Below, piece after piece: positions 1 to 6,679 of a stretch of 11,536 bases of DNA. Source of the stretch: Euryarchaeota archaeon UBA19 (GTDB lineage Archaea > Thermoplasmatota > Poseidoniia > Poseidoniales > Thalassarchaeaceae); contig DAPQ01000001.1 of the NCBI GenBank assembly GCA_002502175.1, positions 1-11,536 on the forward strand, given 5' to 3'. The first letter of the stretch is position 1. Each line of letters begins with the position of its first letter. Position numbers and translations under genes: made by a program. A model generated the notes under the pieces. That model was not told the DNA's origin, did not search any database, and saw only the letters and a list, made by a program, of their open reading frames with translations.

Positions 1-2
1 AT

Positions 3-62
3 CTGTCGCAGGGCCCTTTAGGGCCCAATTACGCGATGAGCAGATTGAAGAAGGGCTGGTAA
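3..62 (+). CDS. Possible C-terminal tail of an upstream gene (partial, unidentified)
   Basis: From the window edge, one frame reads about 19 residues and ends at a TAA at 60-62, 12 bases before the rpoP start and in the same frame as rpoP. The tail ends SRLKKGW and is basic, as many ribosomal or RNA-binding protein tails are. In many archaea the gene before rpoP encodes ribosomal protein L37Ae, but this tail does not clearly match the L37Ae C-terminus as I remember it. It could equally be non-coding. Too little is visible to name a product. Confidence 0.25.
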   Translation: MSQGPLGPNYAMSRLKKGW

Positions 63-74
63 GTCGGCGGCCCG

Positions 75-344
75 ATGGCGAACAGGCTTACGCTCTACAA
101 GTGCCGCTCCTGCAACCGCACAGACAGAAAGGAGTACGATCCAGATGGGAACGTGCCTTGCAATCACTGTAGTTCCATTATGGAAGCAATCGAGGTACGA
201 TACAAGTGTGTTCGCTGCGGGCACATCGAATGGATGGAAGTTGGGGCAGTAGGTAAGTCGTGCCACAAGTGCGGCTACCGAATTTTTGTCAAGCCGCGAA
301 AGGAAGGAACCGACCGCGGCTACAAGATTCTGAAAGCGCGATGA
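75..344 (+). CDS. rpoP: DNA-directed RNA polymerase subunit P (RpoP/Rpb12-like) with two zinc ribbons
   Basis: This 89-residue protein is the small zinc-binding subunit of archaeal RNA polymerase (Rpb12 homologue), which helps hold the Rpo3/Rpo10 assembly platform together. Residues 43-89 match the classic subunit: a zinc ribbon with C45, C48, C63 and C66, a KCGYRI motif and a basic C-terminal tail ending KILKAR. Residues 8-34 form a second ribbon of the same layout (C10, C13, C29, C32). Usual archaeal RpoP is about 45-50 residues with one ribbon, so this copy is almost twice the usual length. An internal ATG at 180 (M36) would give a normal-length subunit, but the upstream half is clearly protein-like, so I keep the ATG at 75. 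An in-frame TAA at 60-62 limits further extension. The RFC-like gene follows after 64 bases. Family assignment is strong; the role of the extra ribbon is unknown. Confidence 0.85.
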   Translation: MANRLTLYKCRSCNRTDRKEYDPDGNVPCNHCSSIMEAIEVRYKCVRCGHIEWMEVGAVGKSCHKCGYRIFVKPRKEGTDRGYKILKAR

Positions 345-408
345 ATACATATTCTTCCTGTGGAAGTAATGGCGCGGAGTTCAAGACCCGCCTAATTCAC
401 GCTGATAC

Positions 409-1548
409 GTGGCGAGTTGGCTGAGTACACATGCTCCGCGTACTTTCGATGACTTAGCGGTCCCGACAAGTGTCCGCGAGTCACTGAGAAGCGCCAGTTT
501 GTCCTCAGAACCTCCGCACCTTCTGATTACAGGGCCGGCCGGAGTTGGAAAAACAGCCTCTTGGCGATTGGTAGCGCGCCAGATGCTAGGCCCAGGGTGG
601 AAATCTACCACACATATCTTGCAAGCCCGAGACTTAATGCGCACCCGTGGTGCAATGGCTAAGTTTGAGGAATTCCTTAGACCAAGTGGAGCGGGCTCCA
701 CTGATACATTGGCCGGCCGGATGAGTCTAGATGCCTACGACCGCGGCATCATTTCAGCCTCAGAAGGAGATGTAGCACCGGCGGGGGTCGAATTAGAAAT
801 CGAGCCGGGTAGAATTCCTGTTAGTCGATTGTTGGTGATTGAAGACGCCGACCATCTTGGAGGAATTAGACAAGCATACCTTCGCCGAATGATGGAAACA
901 GTAGGGGTGGCTAGTAGATTCATCCTTGTTGCTAGAGCCCCTTCGCGTCTTATCGACGCAATCCGTTCTCGAACCCAAATGATTCGCATCCCTTCCACAG
1001 ACAGAGAGACTGTAATCAATACAATGCAATCTATTGCCACATCGGAAAAATTCTCTGTAGATGAAGGCGTACTAGGTGATTTGGCCTATGTAGCAGAGGG
1101 TAATTTACGAAAAGCCCTCTTCACGTTAGAGATGCTAAACGCCCGGGGTCTAACCGACGACCGGTCCGCAGTACATCGTTTGGTTCAGGCAACAACTTTG
1201 CAAGCCGGCAGGCATCTTCTGGAACTTGCACTACGCGGTCGAGTTGTTGAATGGAGATGGGAGAATGTTAGAGGGCGCCGTTCCAAGGTTTTGGGCGGCG
1301 CAATAGCGGAGATTGATCGCTTGATGAACGACCATGGATTGGACGCTGACGATATTATTTCTCAACTCCATGATGTCCTCGTCGGCCGCCGCCTTTCACT
1401 TCCTGACGAACTCCGCTCAGAGTTACTTTCTGCATTGGCGGTTTGTGACACTCAGATTCGTAGTACAATGCACGCTAGAATCCCCTTCGAGAATTTCCTA
1501 CACAAGGCTGCAACTTCTGGTAGAAAGCACGGCCTTGCCTTCGGTTAG
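409..1548 (+). CDS. Replication factor C small-subunit-like AAA+ ATPase (divergent clamp-loader subunit)
   Basis: This 379-residue protein is a homologue of the archaeal clamp-loader subunit that loads PCNA at primer-template junctions. Visible landmarks are an N-terminal W4, Walker A GPAGVGKT (42-49), Walker B LLVIED (141-146) followed by AD, the helix QAYLRRMMET (155-164), the arginine-finger region SRT (187-189), sensor 2 GNLRKA (231-236) and a helical C-terminal collar domain. It departs from canonical RfcS in four ways: Walker B reads E-D instead of D-E, sensor 1 lacks the usual Asn (residues 172-177), SRC is SRT, and about 35 extra residues lie between the Walker motifs. The start is GTG at 409; an in-frame TGA at 403-405 rules out a longer protein. 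It may be an accessory or regulatory RFC subunit rather than the main motor. The stop codon touches the 3' end of the convergent tRNA gene. Confidence 0.8.
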   Translation: MASWLSTHAPRTFDDLAVPTSVRESLRSASLSSEPPHLLITGPAGVGKTASWRLVARQMLGPGWKSTTHILQARDLMRTRGAMAKFEEFLRPSGAGSTDTLAGRMSLDAYDRGIISASEGDVAPAGVELEIEPGRIPVSRLLVIEDADHLGGIRQAYLRRMMETVGVASRFILVARAPSRLIDAIRSRTQMIRIPSTDRETVINTMQSIATSEKFSVDEGVLGDLAYVAEGNLRKALFTLEMLNARGLTDDRSAVHRLVQATTLQAGRHLLELALRGRVVEWRWENVRGRRSKVLGGAIAEIDRLMNDHGLDADDIISQLHDVLVGRRLSLPDELRSELLSALAVCDTQIRSTMHARIPFENFLHKAATSGRKHGLAFG

Positions 1549-1626
1549 TGGCGGGCGCGGCAGGATTCGAACCCGCGGTCCCTGGCTTAGGAGGCCAGTG
1601 CATTATCCAGGCTATGCTACACGCCC
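1549..1626 (-). tRNA. tRNA-Arg (anticodon CCU), CCA encoded
   Basis: Read on the minus strand this folds into a full cloverleaf of 75 bases plus encoded CCA (1551-1549). The acceptor stem GGGCGTG pairs with CGCGCCC (one G-U), and the discriminator base is G. The D stem is GCAT/ATGC with GG in the loop, and the anticodon stem is CTGGC/GCCAG with loop CTCCTAA. The variable loop is 5 bases, and the T arm is GCGGG-TTCGAAT-CCTGC. The anticodon CCU (plus-strand agg at 1589-1591) reads the arginine codon AGG. There is no intron. The CCA end directly abuts the stop codon of the convergent RFC-like gene. Confidence 0.95.
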
Positions 1627-1732
1627 ACTCCGCCGACCGCATCCCCCTCAAGAACTCTAAGGGTCTCAAAATCACCACCTTGGCCCCAAAATAGAGCCGA
1701 GACAATCAAGCCATGTTCGATGTCGGACATAC
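1627..1732. promoter_or_regulatory. Divergent intergenic region between tRNA-Arg and the membrane-protein gene
   Basis: These 106 bases lie between the 5' end of the minus-strand tRNA and the ATG at 1733, so they must carry both promoters if each gene is transcribed on its own. No convincing BRE/TATA pair is visible. There is also no Shine-Dalgarno-like purine run just before 1733, which would fit a leaderless or short-leader transcript. Confidence 0.3.
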
Positions 1733-3196
1733 ATGGCGGGTGAGCGTAGCCTCCCAACTCCTTATGCAAAGGAGAGTGACCGTCAGGTGCAACAAGAGCA
1801 AGCACTGAGCCTGAGAGTTAAGGCTAGGGACGCAGGTAGGAGGTTCTGGGTAAGGATTGCCACAAGTAGACCCCAACCACAGTTGCGTACCTTGTTATCT
1901 CTGACAGCCCCAATTACGACTGCTCTGTTGCTTATTCGATGGGAGTATGCTTCATTCCCATTAGCAATTGCGCTTCATGTTGCACTAAGCCTTAGCCTAA
2001 TTCCTGCCTTATTCGCCGCATCTTTCGCTCGAATGTCTGCTAGAGATAGACTGCGCTTACGGGCGGTAGGCTTCCGCTCAATGAATTCCTATCCGGGTGT
2101 AGAACGTATCCTAAACACACTCGATGAGAGAAGAATCAGAGAGAGAGTAAGAGTTTCTTGTAGCATTCTTGCAACTGTCGCCCTCGCTTCCCTATGGAAT
2201 CTAGACGCAGGCCAGACTCTAAGCTCGTTAGTTTTGGGAGCCTGCATCGCGCTCTCGGTAATTTCGGCTTTCAATACTCAACAACTTGAGACATCAATTC
2301 CAATGCGTTCGAATTCATTCCCTCTTCTGTCTTTGCACGCTCCAACACTACACGATAGTACGCTTGATCGAGTATTGTCAGATCTTGTAGTAGCGCATCT
2401 AGATCCCGAAACGGCTAGTCATTGGGATATTTGGATAAATTCTCTATTTGATGATGTTCGAAGCGACCAAACTCCAGAGTCAGCGGTTGAACACCTGCTT
2501 GAAGCACTCCATTTGGAACACCTAGGTTTGCTCGATGAGGAGGGCCTACTAAGTGAAACACGCAGAGTCTTCAAGGTCTCAGCAATCGATGGGCTTTTCT
2601 CATCAACTTCCAAGTTCAACATGATAACTCTCAGGCGACTCCTTGCCCACACTAGGGCTTGGCAACCCGGCCTTTTCCGACTAACTGACAGATTACAAGA
2701 CTCAGTCATTAGAGGCGACCCGAGCCTCACCGAGGAATCTTGGAGACTAGATCTTGACTTACCTCCTCGGTGTGGACAGGGTCAAGGAAATCTGTTCGTC
2801 ATGATACACAACCACTCAGGCAAGAACCAGTCAATTGAGGTCGACATACTAGCTGCCGAAGGAGAGCCCGAACTTCAGACACTTCGAGTCTTTGCTAAAG
2901 CCTCGGCTCAACCCAATTCACAAATTCCTCTAGCCGACCAAAGAGGCGAATTAACCGAATCCTTTGGTCGCCTTCTTGCCGACTCAACAGTGCTCTGGAT
3001 AGGCTTGGCGTGGCCCGACTCCATATCCGGGCCACACCCTGTACAAGTCACATTGAGAAATGAGGAAGGAGAGACGATTGAATCAATTGTAGTAACCACC
3101 ATACTTTCATCCGGAGTTCAGGCAGAAAGTATGGGCCATAGAATGGCAGATGCTGCATCCGAGGTACGAAGAATCGCCCTCGCCCTTGCAGATTAA
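1733..3196 (+). CDS. Membrane protein of unknown function, four predicted helices and a C-terminal Ig-like region
   Basis: I do not recognise a family for this 487-residue protein. It starts with about 50 mostly polar, basic residues. Two hydrophobic hairpins follow: helices at about 53-70 and 73-98, a basic loop rich in Arg (about 100-140), then helices at about 142-156 and 163-180. The remaining 300 residues look soluble. Residues 200-340 are helical, with acidic and leucine-rich stretches. Residues 345-465 alternate short hydrophobic strands (for example GNLFVMIHN and VLWIGLAW) in a pattern like an Ig-like or CARDB-type beta-sandwich. The excess of positive charge beside the helices suggests both termini and the central loop are cytoplasmic. 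It is transcribed away from the tRNA and followed by a 71-base gap with a hairpin. The coding call is firm (one long frame, no competing frame of similar length); function is unknown. Confidence 0.75.
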   Translation: MAGERSLPTPYAKESDRQVQQEQALSLRVKARDAGRRFWVRIATSRPQPQLRTLLSLTAPITTALLLIRWEYASFPLAIALHVALSLSLIPALFAASFARMSARDRLRLRAVGFRSMNSYPGVERILNTLDERRIRERVRVSCSILATVALASLWNLDAGQTLSSLVLGACIALSVISAFNTQQLETSIPMRSNSFPLLSLHAPTLHDSTLDRVLSDLVVAHLDPETASHWDIWINSLFDDVRSDQTPESAVEHLLEALHLEHLGLLDEEGLLSETRRVFKVSAIDGLFSSTSKFNMITLRRLLAHTRAWQPGLFRLTDRLQDSVIRGDPSLTEESWRLDLDLPPRCGQGQGNLFVMIHNHSGKNQSIEVDILAAEGEPELQTLRVFAKASAQPNSQIPLADQRGELTESFGRLLADSTVLWIGLAWPDSISGPHPVQVTLRNEEGETIESIVVTTILSSGVQAESMGHRMADAASEVRRIALALAD

Positions 3197-3205
3197 AGGC
3201 AATTT

Positions 3206-3222
3206 TCGGGGCGGAGCCCCGA
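3206..3222. repeat. Perfect 7-bp inverted repeat (hairpin) after the membrane-protein gene
   Basis: TCGGGGC and GCCCCGA flank a GGA loop, starting 9 bases after the stop codon at 3196. It is GC-rich, unlike its surroundings. No T-run follows, so it is not a standard intrinsic terminator. It may mark the 3' end of the upstream mRNA or protect it from decay. Confidence 0.5.
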
Positions 3223-3267
3223 GCGTCATCTTCATGTCGCAAACACGATTCGCCCAAGACGAGAACC

Positions 3268-4698
3268 ATGGAGTCTTGGAATCTAGTCATCGTCGGCTCG
3301 GGCCCAGCCGCCCTAAGAGCCGCTATTGCCGCAGCCGATGCTGGAACAACACCGCTGCTCTTAGAATCCTCAGGAATTGGCGCAGGAACGGCGGGCACGG
3401 ATCTAGCCGGACTTGCAGTATCCATAGACGAAGTAAGCTCATCCGGACATCGTGATGACACAATTTCTGCCGGTGGAGAATCCACCGACAAGGTCGCAGC
3501 CGCAAGGGTATGTGGAGAATCTCTCAGCGTTCTTGCAGAATTGGAAAGGTGGGGGTTGGTTCTCCGCCGCCGAGAAGGAGGGCTACCTCATGCGGCTCAG
3601 GTTGCAGGACACAGCATGCCGAGAATGACCGGCTGCGGAGATGCGACTGGACGAAACATCACCCGTATTCTAGAAGAACAGGCGATGAAGAGAGGGGTTG
3701 TTCGCCGTTCCGATATCCAAGTTATGTCGTTGGTAATGGACGGAAAGCAAGTCAGAGGTCTAACCGCTTACGATTCAAACTCCGGTCAAGTGATTGGGAT
3801 TCAAGCCAAGGCTGTAGTTCTCGCTACTACTGGTCATCAAGGAGTTTGGTCCAGCCCATCAGACGGAGCAGGATTGGGCTCTGCTCTGATTGCGGGGGCC
3901 GGTCTTTCCCTCACCGGAATGGCAAACAACCCAACACACCCACTGACAGTAAGGGGAACAGACCTCAAGATAACACTCGATGTTTTAGGCTCAGGAGGCA
4001 GAGTCAGAAAATCCAACGGCGAGGACGTTGACCCGAGTGAAGTCGGCGAAGATGATTGCATTCTAGATTTGAGAGGCTTGGAATCTGACGCTCAGGCTTG
4101 GTTCTCCAATACACGAAATAGAGTCAAGGACAGAACAGGCCTGGATATTTCTCGTGAGGTTATTCCAATCACAACGAGCATTGCAACAACTACTGGAGGC
4201 GCTCCTGTAGACGAGCATGGCCGAGTAACCTTCTCCAAAGGCAAAAAGTGGGCCACTGGAATCTATGCAGCCGGACGATCTGCAAACAACGGGATGCATG
4301 GAGAGAGTGTGTTGGCAGGCAACCTAATGCTCGATGATTTAGTCGGCGGAAATAATGCTGGAAGCCACGCCGGAACCTGGGCCAAAGAAGCAGCATTTGG
4401 CGGCTCAAATTTAGTTGAGAAAGCAATTGAAAAATCCTCAAAGATGTTGGATTCTCTAAAATCTGGCGATGGCGCTTCTGTGGGCCAAGTCTCTGCAACT
4501 TTAGCCTCAGTAATTTCTTCTTGCACGAACGGATCTAGAGACGAATCTTCTCTCAAAGCAGCCGCCGATGCAATTGCAGATATGAAGAAAAACGGAATCA
4601 AAGTAACCGATCAATCAAGCGTGATGAACACCGAGATGTGCTCGGCTCTGAAACTTCAGGGAATGCTAACTTTGGCAGAGCAGATTACAAAATCTTGA
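3268..4698 (+). CDS. FAD-dependent oxidoreductase, SdhA/FrdA/NadB-fold paralogue lacking dicarboxylate-site residues
   Basis: This 476-residue flavoprotein opens with the FAD dinucleotide-binding motif VIVGSGPAALRAA (7-19). It carries the family's internal GDATGRNITR block and the C-terminal FAD block GIYAAGRSANNGMHGE (331-346). Succinate dehydrogenase, fumarate reductase and L-aspartate oxidase share this layout. Compared with them, key residues differ. The catalytic Arg of the RGEGG motif is L240, the Arg of HGANRL is V348, and the active-site His before GG is A306. There is no His at the usual covalent-FAD position near residues 38-48. H224 (THPL) may remain. So it binds FAD, probably non-covalently, but is unlikely to oxidise succinate or aspartate. 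No Fe-S or nadA partner lies nearby. The HIT gene starts 9 bases downstream, suggesting co-transcription. The C-terminal 100 residues are helical and poorly conserved. Substrate unknown. Confidence 0.75.
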   Translation: MESWNLVIVGSGPAALRAAIAAADAGTTPLLLESSGIGAGTAGTDLAGLAVSIDEVSSSGHRDDTISAGGESTDKVAAARVCGESLSVLAELERWGLVLRRREGGLPHAAQVAGHSMPRMTGCGDATGRNITRILEEQAMKRGVVRRSDIQVMSLVMDGKQVRGLTAYDSNSGQVIGIQAKAVVLATTGHQGVWSSPSDGAGLGSALIAGAGLSLTGMANNPTHPLTVRGTDLKITLDVLGSGGRVRKSNGEDVDPSEVGEDDCILDLRGLESDAQAWFSNTRNRVKDRTGLDISREVIPITTSIATTTGGAPVDEHGRVTFSKGKKWATGIYAAGRSANNGMHGESVLAGNLMLDDLVGGNNAGSHAGTWAKEAAFGGSNLVEKAIEKSSKMLDSLKSGDGASVGQVSATLASVISSCTNGSRDESSLKAAADAIADMKKNGIKVTDQSSVMNTEMCSALKLQGMLTLAEQITKS

Positions 4699-4700
4699 GG
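4697..4700 (+). promoter_or_regulatory. Ribosome binding site of the HIT gene
   Basis: GAGG lies 7 bases before the ATG at 4708 and overlaps the TGA stop of the flavoprotein gene, which supports translation of the two genes from one transcript. Confidence 0.45.
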
Positions 4701-4707
4701 ACTTACA

Positions 4708-5127
4708 ATGAGCGAAGAACCAACAATCTTCACTCGAATCATCAACGGCGAATTACCCTGCCACAAGGTGTATGAGGACGAACTCATCATCGCCTTCCTA
4801 GACATTCAACCTCTAACAAGGGGACATACATTGGTTATTCCAAAGGAACCAGCACCTTCCATGGACCAATTGAGTTTAGATTCCGCTGCGGCTCTTGGCA
4901 GGGCTTTACCGATAGTGAGCAGCGCAGTACTCAAGGCGACTGGAGCCACAGCGTACAACCTAATCCAAAACAACGGACATGAGGCAGGGATGTCAATCGC
5001 CCACGTTCATATTCACATAATACCACGATATCCAGACTCAACACACTCTTTCCTTTGGGAGTATGGAAAGATAGATCATGACGATGCAAAAACTCTCGCT
5101 GAAAGCATATCAGCGGCCACAGATTAG
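4708..5127 (+). CDS. HIT family nucleotide hydrolase/transferase
   Basis: This 139-residue protein is a histidine-triad (HIT) protein, close in form to the Hint/Fhit-like hydrolases that cleave nucleoside phosphoramidates or dinucleoside polyphosphates through a nucleotidyl-histidine intermediate. The triad is HVHIHII with H99, H101 and H103; the middle histidine is the usual nucleophile. Upstream, IFTRIINGELPCHKVYED (7-24) and TRGHTLVIPK are the conserved N-terminal strands that bind the nucleotide, and NNGHEAG precedes the triad. Length is normal for the family. It has a GAGG ribosome site and sits between the flavoprotein and the acyltransferase genes. The protein is probably cytoplasmic. 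The exact substrate cannot be told from sequence. Confidence 0.9.
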   Translation: MSEEPTIFTRIINGELPCHKVYEDELIIAFLDIQPLTRGHTLVIPKEPAPSMDQLSLDSAAALGRALPIVSSAVLKATGATAYNLIQNNGHEAGMSIAHVHIHIIPRYPDSTHSFLWEYGKIDHDDAKTLAESISAATD

Positions 5128-6658
5128 AATCGGTGTATTCTCAACCCCTTGCATCCTCCGAAGCCTCGTGTCGGACTCAGAAGGCGCGCCTGAGATACTC
5201 CCTGAGTTGTCAGAAAGCGCGACTAGATTGAAGCGAGATAAACTGACTCGAGTCCCATACAATCACGAGGGAAAGCATCCTGGAAAGAGATGGGCTCAAC
5301 TAGCACTAGATTTGATGTTTGAATTGGGCAATAAGGCAATTTTCAGAAGATATGACGCCGATCCAACCCCGCCTGCGGAGGGAGGTGCGATCTATGTTGC
5401 AACCCACATCAATGGTCTAATTGACCCCATGGTAATTATTCGGGCACAAAATAAGCGAGTAATTTCACTCGGTCGTCATGATTTGACCACCCGCCCAGTA
5501 ATCGGATGGTGGTCGAGAAGATTTGGGACGCAACCGGTTCTCCGTCGAGCAGAAGTAGAGGCCGGAGTTGTAGATGCCGATTTTGCTAGATACATCAACG
5601 ACAGAGGTATGTTGACAGTGGCCTCTTGTCTGGCAACAGGACATTCGGCAGTTGTGATGCCAGAGGGCAAATCACACCAAGACAGCAAACTCCATGCATT
5701 ACGAACAGGCTCATCACGCGCTGCTCTCGCTTCTGCTGCTATTGCAGACGAGAAGGGCTTACCTGCCCCAGTAATCCAAACCGTTGGTTTACATTGGCGA
5801 ACTCATCATTGGCTTCGTACAGATAATTATGTTGAGTTCGGCAAATCGATTGAGATACCATCTACATATTCGTCCGAAGATCGCGCTCGTCTAGTTTCTG
5901 GGGAATGGGTCGAGCCTGATTATGAAGACACCAGAGAATTACGCGATCGAATATTCGACACACTTTCCCCCATGACTCCTGATGCCCCAGATTGGGAAAC
6001 ATACCGTTCATGGAAATTATTGGCTCACCTGGGCGCGAACAAAGCCAACGCCCCTCTTCGAACGCTGGCCGAGGAAGTCGGAGCTACTAGAGAGGTAAGA
6101 GAAAGTATTGGTAGAGACGAAAATAATCCAATAATCGACCAAGCAAAAGAAGCCGCAGAAATCCTCCACAAGAATGACTTGTATGCTACATCTCTAGATT
6201 CTTCAAATCGCTTGAAAGGAAAATCAATTTCTGAACATCTCTTAGGGATTCTTGGTTTACTTCTGATATTTTCCACTTTACCAATCACACTGCCTTCATC
6301 AGGGCCACAGTGGGGTCTTGCAAAATATATGGCCGAAGGTAGTGACGAGGGATTGGACTCTCGTACGACTTACTTCATGCTTGCAGGAATGTTTTCACCG
6401 ATATTTTTCTGGCCCCCTGTGGCATTGTTGGGCACCTACCTGTACGCGGGTTTATCGGTGCAATTAGTGACTTTATACACATTCATTTTACTGATGCTCA
6501 CATTCTATCTTGCCGCCTCAATCGCATTAACCGGCTATGATTTGTGGTCCGACTCTGTAACAGCATCTCGCCGTGTGAAATTGAGTAAGAGCAGCGAGGG
6601 AGCAAGATTTCACGAACTCGTTGAAAATATCTCTTCTAGACTCGGCGCTCTCAAATAG
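5078..6658 (+). CDS. GPAT/PlsC-like glycerolipid acyltransferase with C-terminal membrane helices
   Basis: This protein carries the acyltransferase motifs of the glycerol-3-phosphate/DHAP acyltransferase (Gat/Sct1-like) branch of the PlsC superfamily. Motif I is HINGLIDP (H110, D116), with five residues between His and Asp as in that branch rather than four as in typical PlsC. Motif II is TQPVLRR (151-157). Motif III is MPEGKSHQD (194-202), with the TGSSRAAL stretch after it. Motif IV begins near P231 and ends at a FGKSIEIP strand. Three hydrophobic helices follow at about 388-408, 432-459 and 461-485, as in bacterial Gat-like proteins, so it is probably bound to the inner face of the membrane. 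The ATG at 5078 overlaps the HIT gene by 50 bases. A GTG at 5168 (codon 31) would remove the overlap and loses no recognisable domain, so it may be the true start. It would transfer an acyl or acyl-like chain to a glycerol backbone; the natural donor is unknown. Confidence 0.8.
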   Translation: MTMQKLSLKAYQRPQIRIGVFSTPCILRSLVSDSEGAPEILPELSESATRLKRDKLTRVPYNHEGKHPGKRWAQLALDLMFELGNKAIFRRYDADPTPPAEGGAIYVATHINGLIDPMVIIRAQNKRVISLGRHDLTTRPVIGWWSRRFGTQPVLRRAEVEAGVVDADFARYINDRGMLTVASCLATGHSAVVMPEGKSHQDSKLHALRTGSSRAALASAAIADEKGLPAPVIQTVGLHWRTHHWLRTDNYVEFGKSIEIPSTYSSEDRARLVSGEWVEPDYEDTRELRDRIFDTLSPMTPDAPDWETYRSWKLLAHLGANKANAPLRTLAEEVGATREVRESIGRDENNPIIDQAKEAAEILHKNDLYATSLDSSNRLKGKSISEHLLGILGLLLIFSTLPITLPSSGPQWGLAKYMAEGSDEGLDSRTTYFMLAGMFSPIFFWPPVALLGTYLYAGLSVQLVTLYTFILLMLTFYLAASIALTGYDLWSDSVTASRRVKLSKSSEGARFHELVENISSRLGALK

Positions 6659-6679
6659 GACTGCCAATAGCCGACATTG

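Noticed and set aside
11..26. GGGCCC-TTTA-GGGCCC repeat near the left edge
   Set aside because: Two copies of a self-complementary hexamer can form a hairpin, but they also read as Gly-Pro-Leu-Gly-Pro codons in the possible upstream tail. Without the sequence to the left there is no case for a regulatory element.
369..395. Eight-codon ATG mini-frame just before the RFC-like gene
   Set aside because: It could be a leader peptide, but there is no ribosome binding site and no repeat structure. Such short frames are expected by chance.
1549..1626. tRNA gene as an integration site for a mobile element
   Set aside because: tRNA-Arg genes are common attachment sites, but I see no integrase and no direct repeat of the tRNA 3' end elsewhere in the window.
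3150..3455. Plus-strand frame bridging the hairpin gap before the flavoprotein gene
   Set aside because: It overlaps the ends of two real genes and gives a low-complexity basic peptide. The gap itself shows no ribosome site for it.
3048..3491. Open minus-strand frame of 147 codons across the 3' end of the membrane-protein gene and the 5' end of the flavoprotein gene
   Set aside because: It overlaps two well-supported plus-strand genes, has no recognisable motif, and its composition is that of a complementary-strand shadow.
3510..4031. Open plus-strand frame of 173 codons inside the flavoprotein gene
   Set aside because: It lies wholly within the flavoprotein coding region in another frame; the product is Arg/Ser-rich and without family features.
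3268..4698. Naming the flavoprotein sdhA, frdA or nadB
   Set aside because: Fold and FAD motifs agree, but the catalytic and substrate Arg/His residues are replaced and no partner subunits are adjacent.
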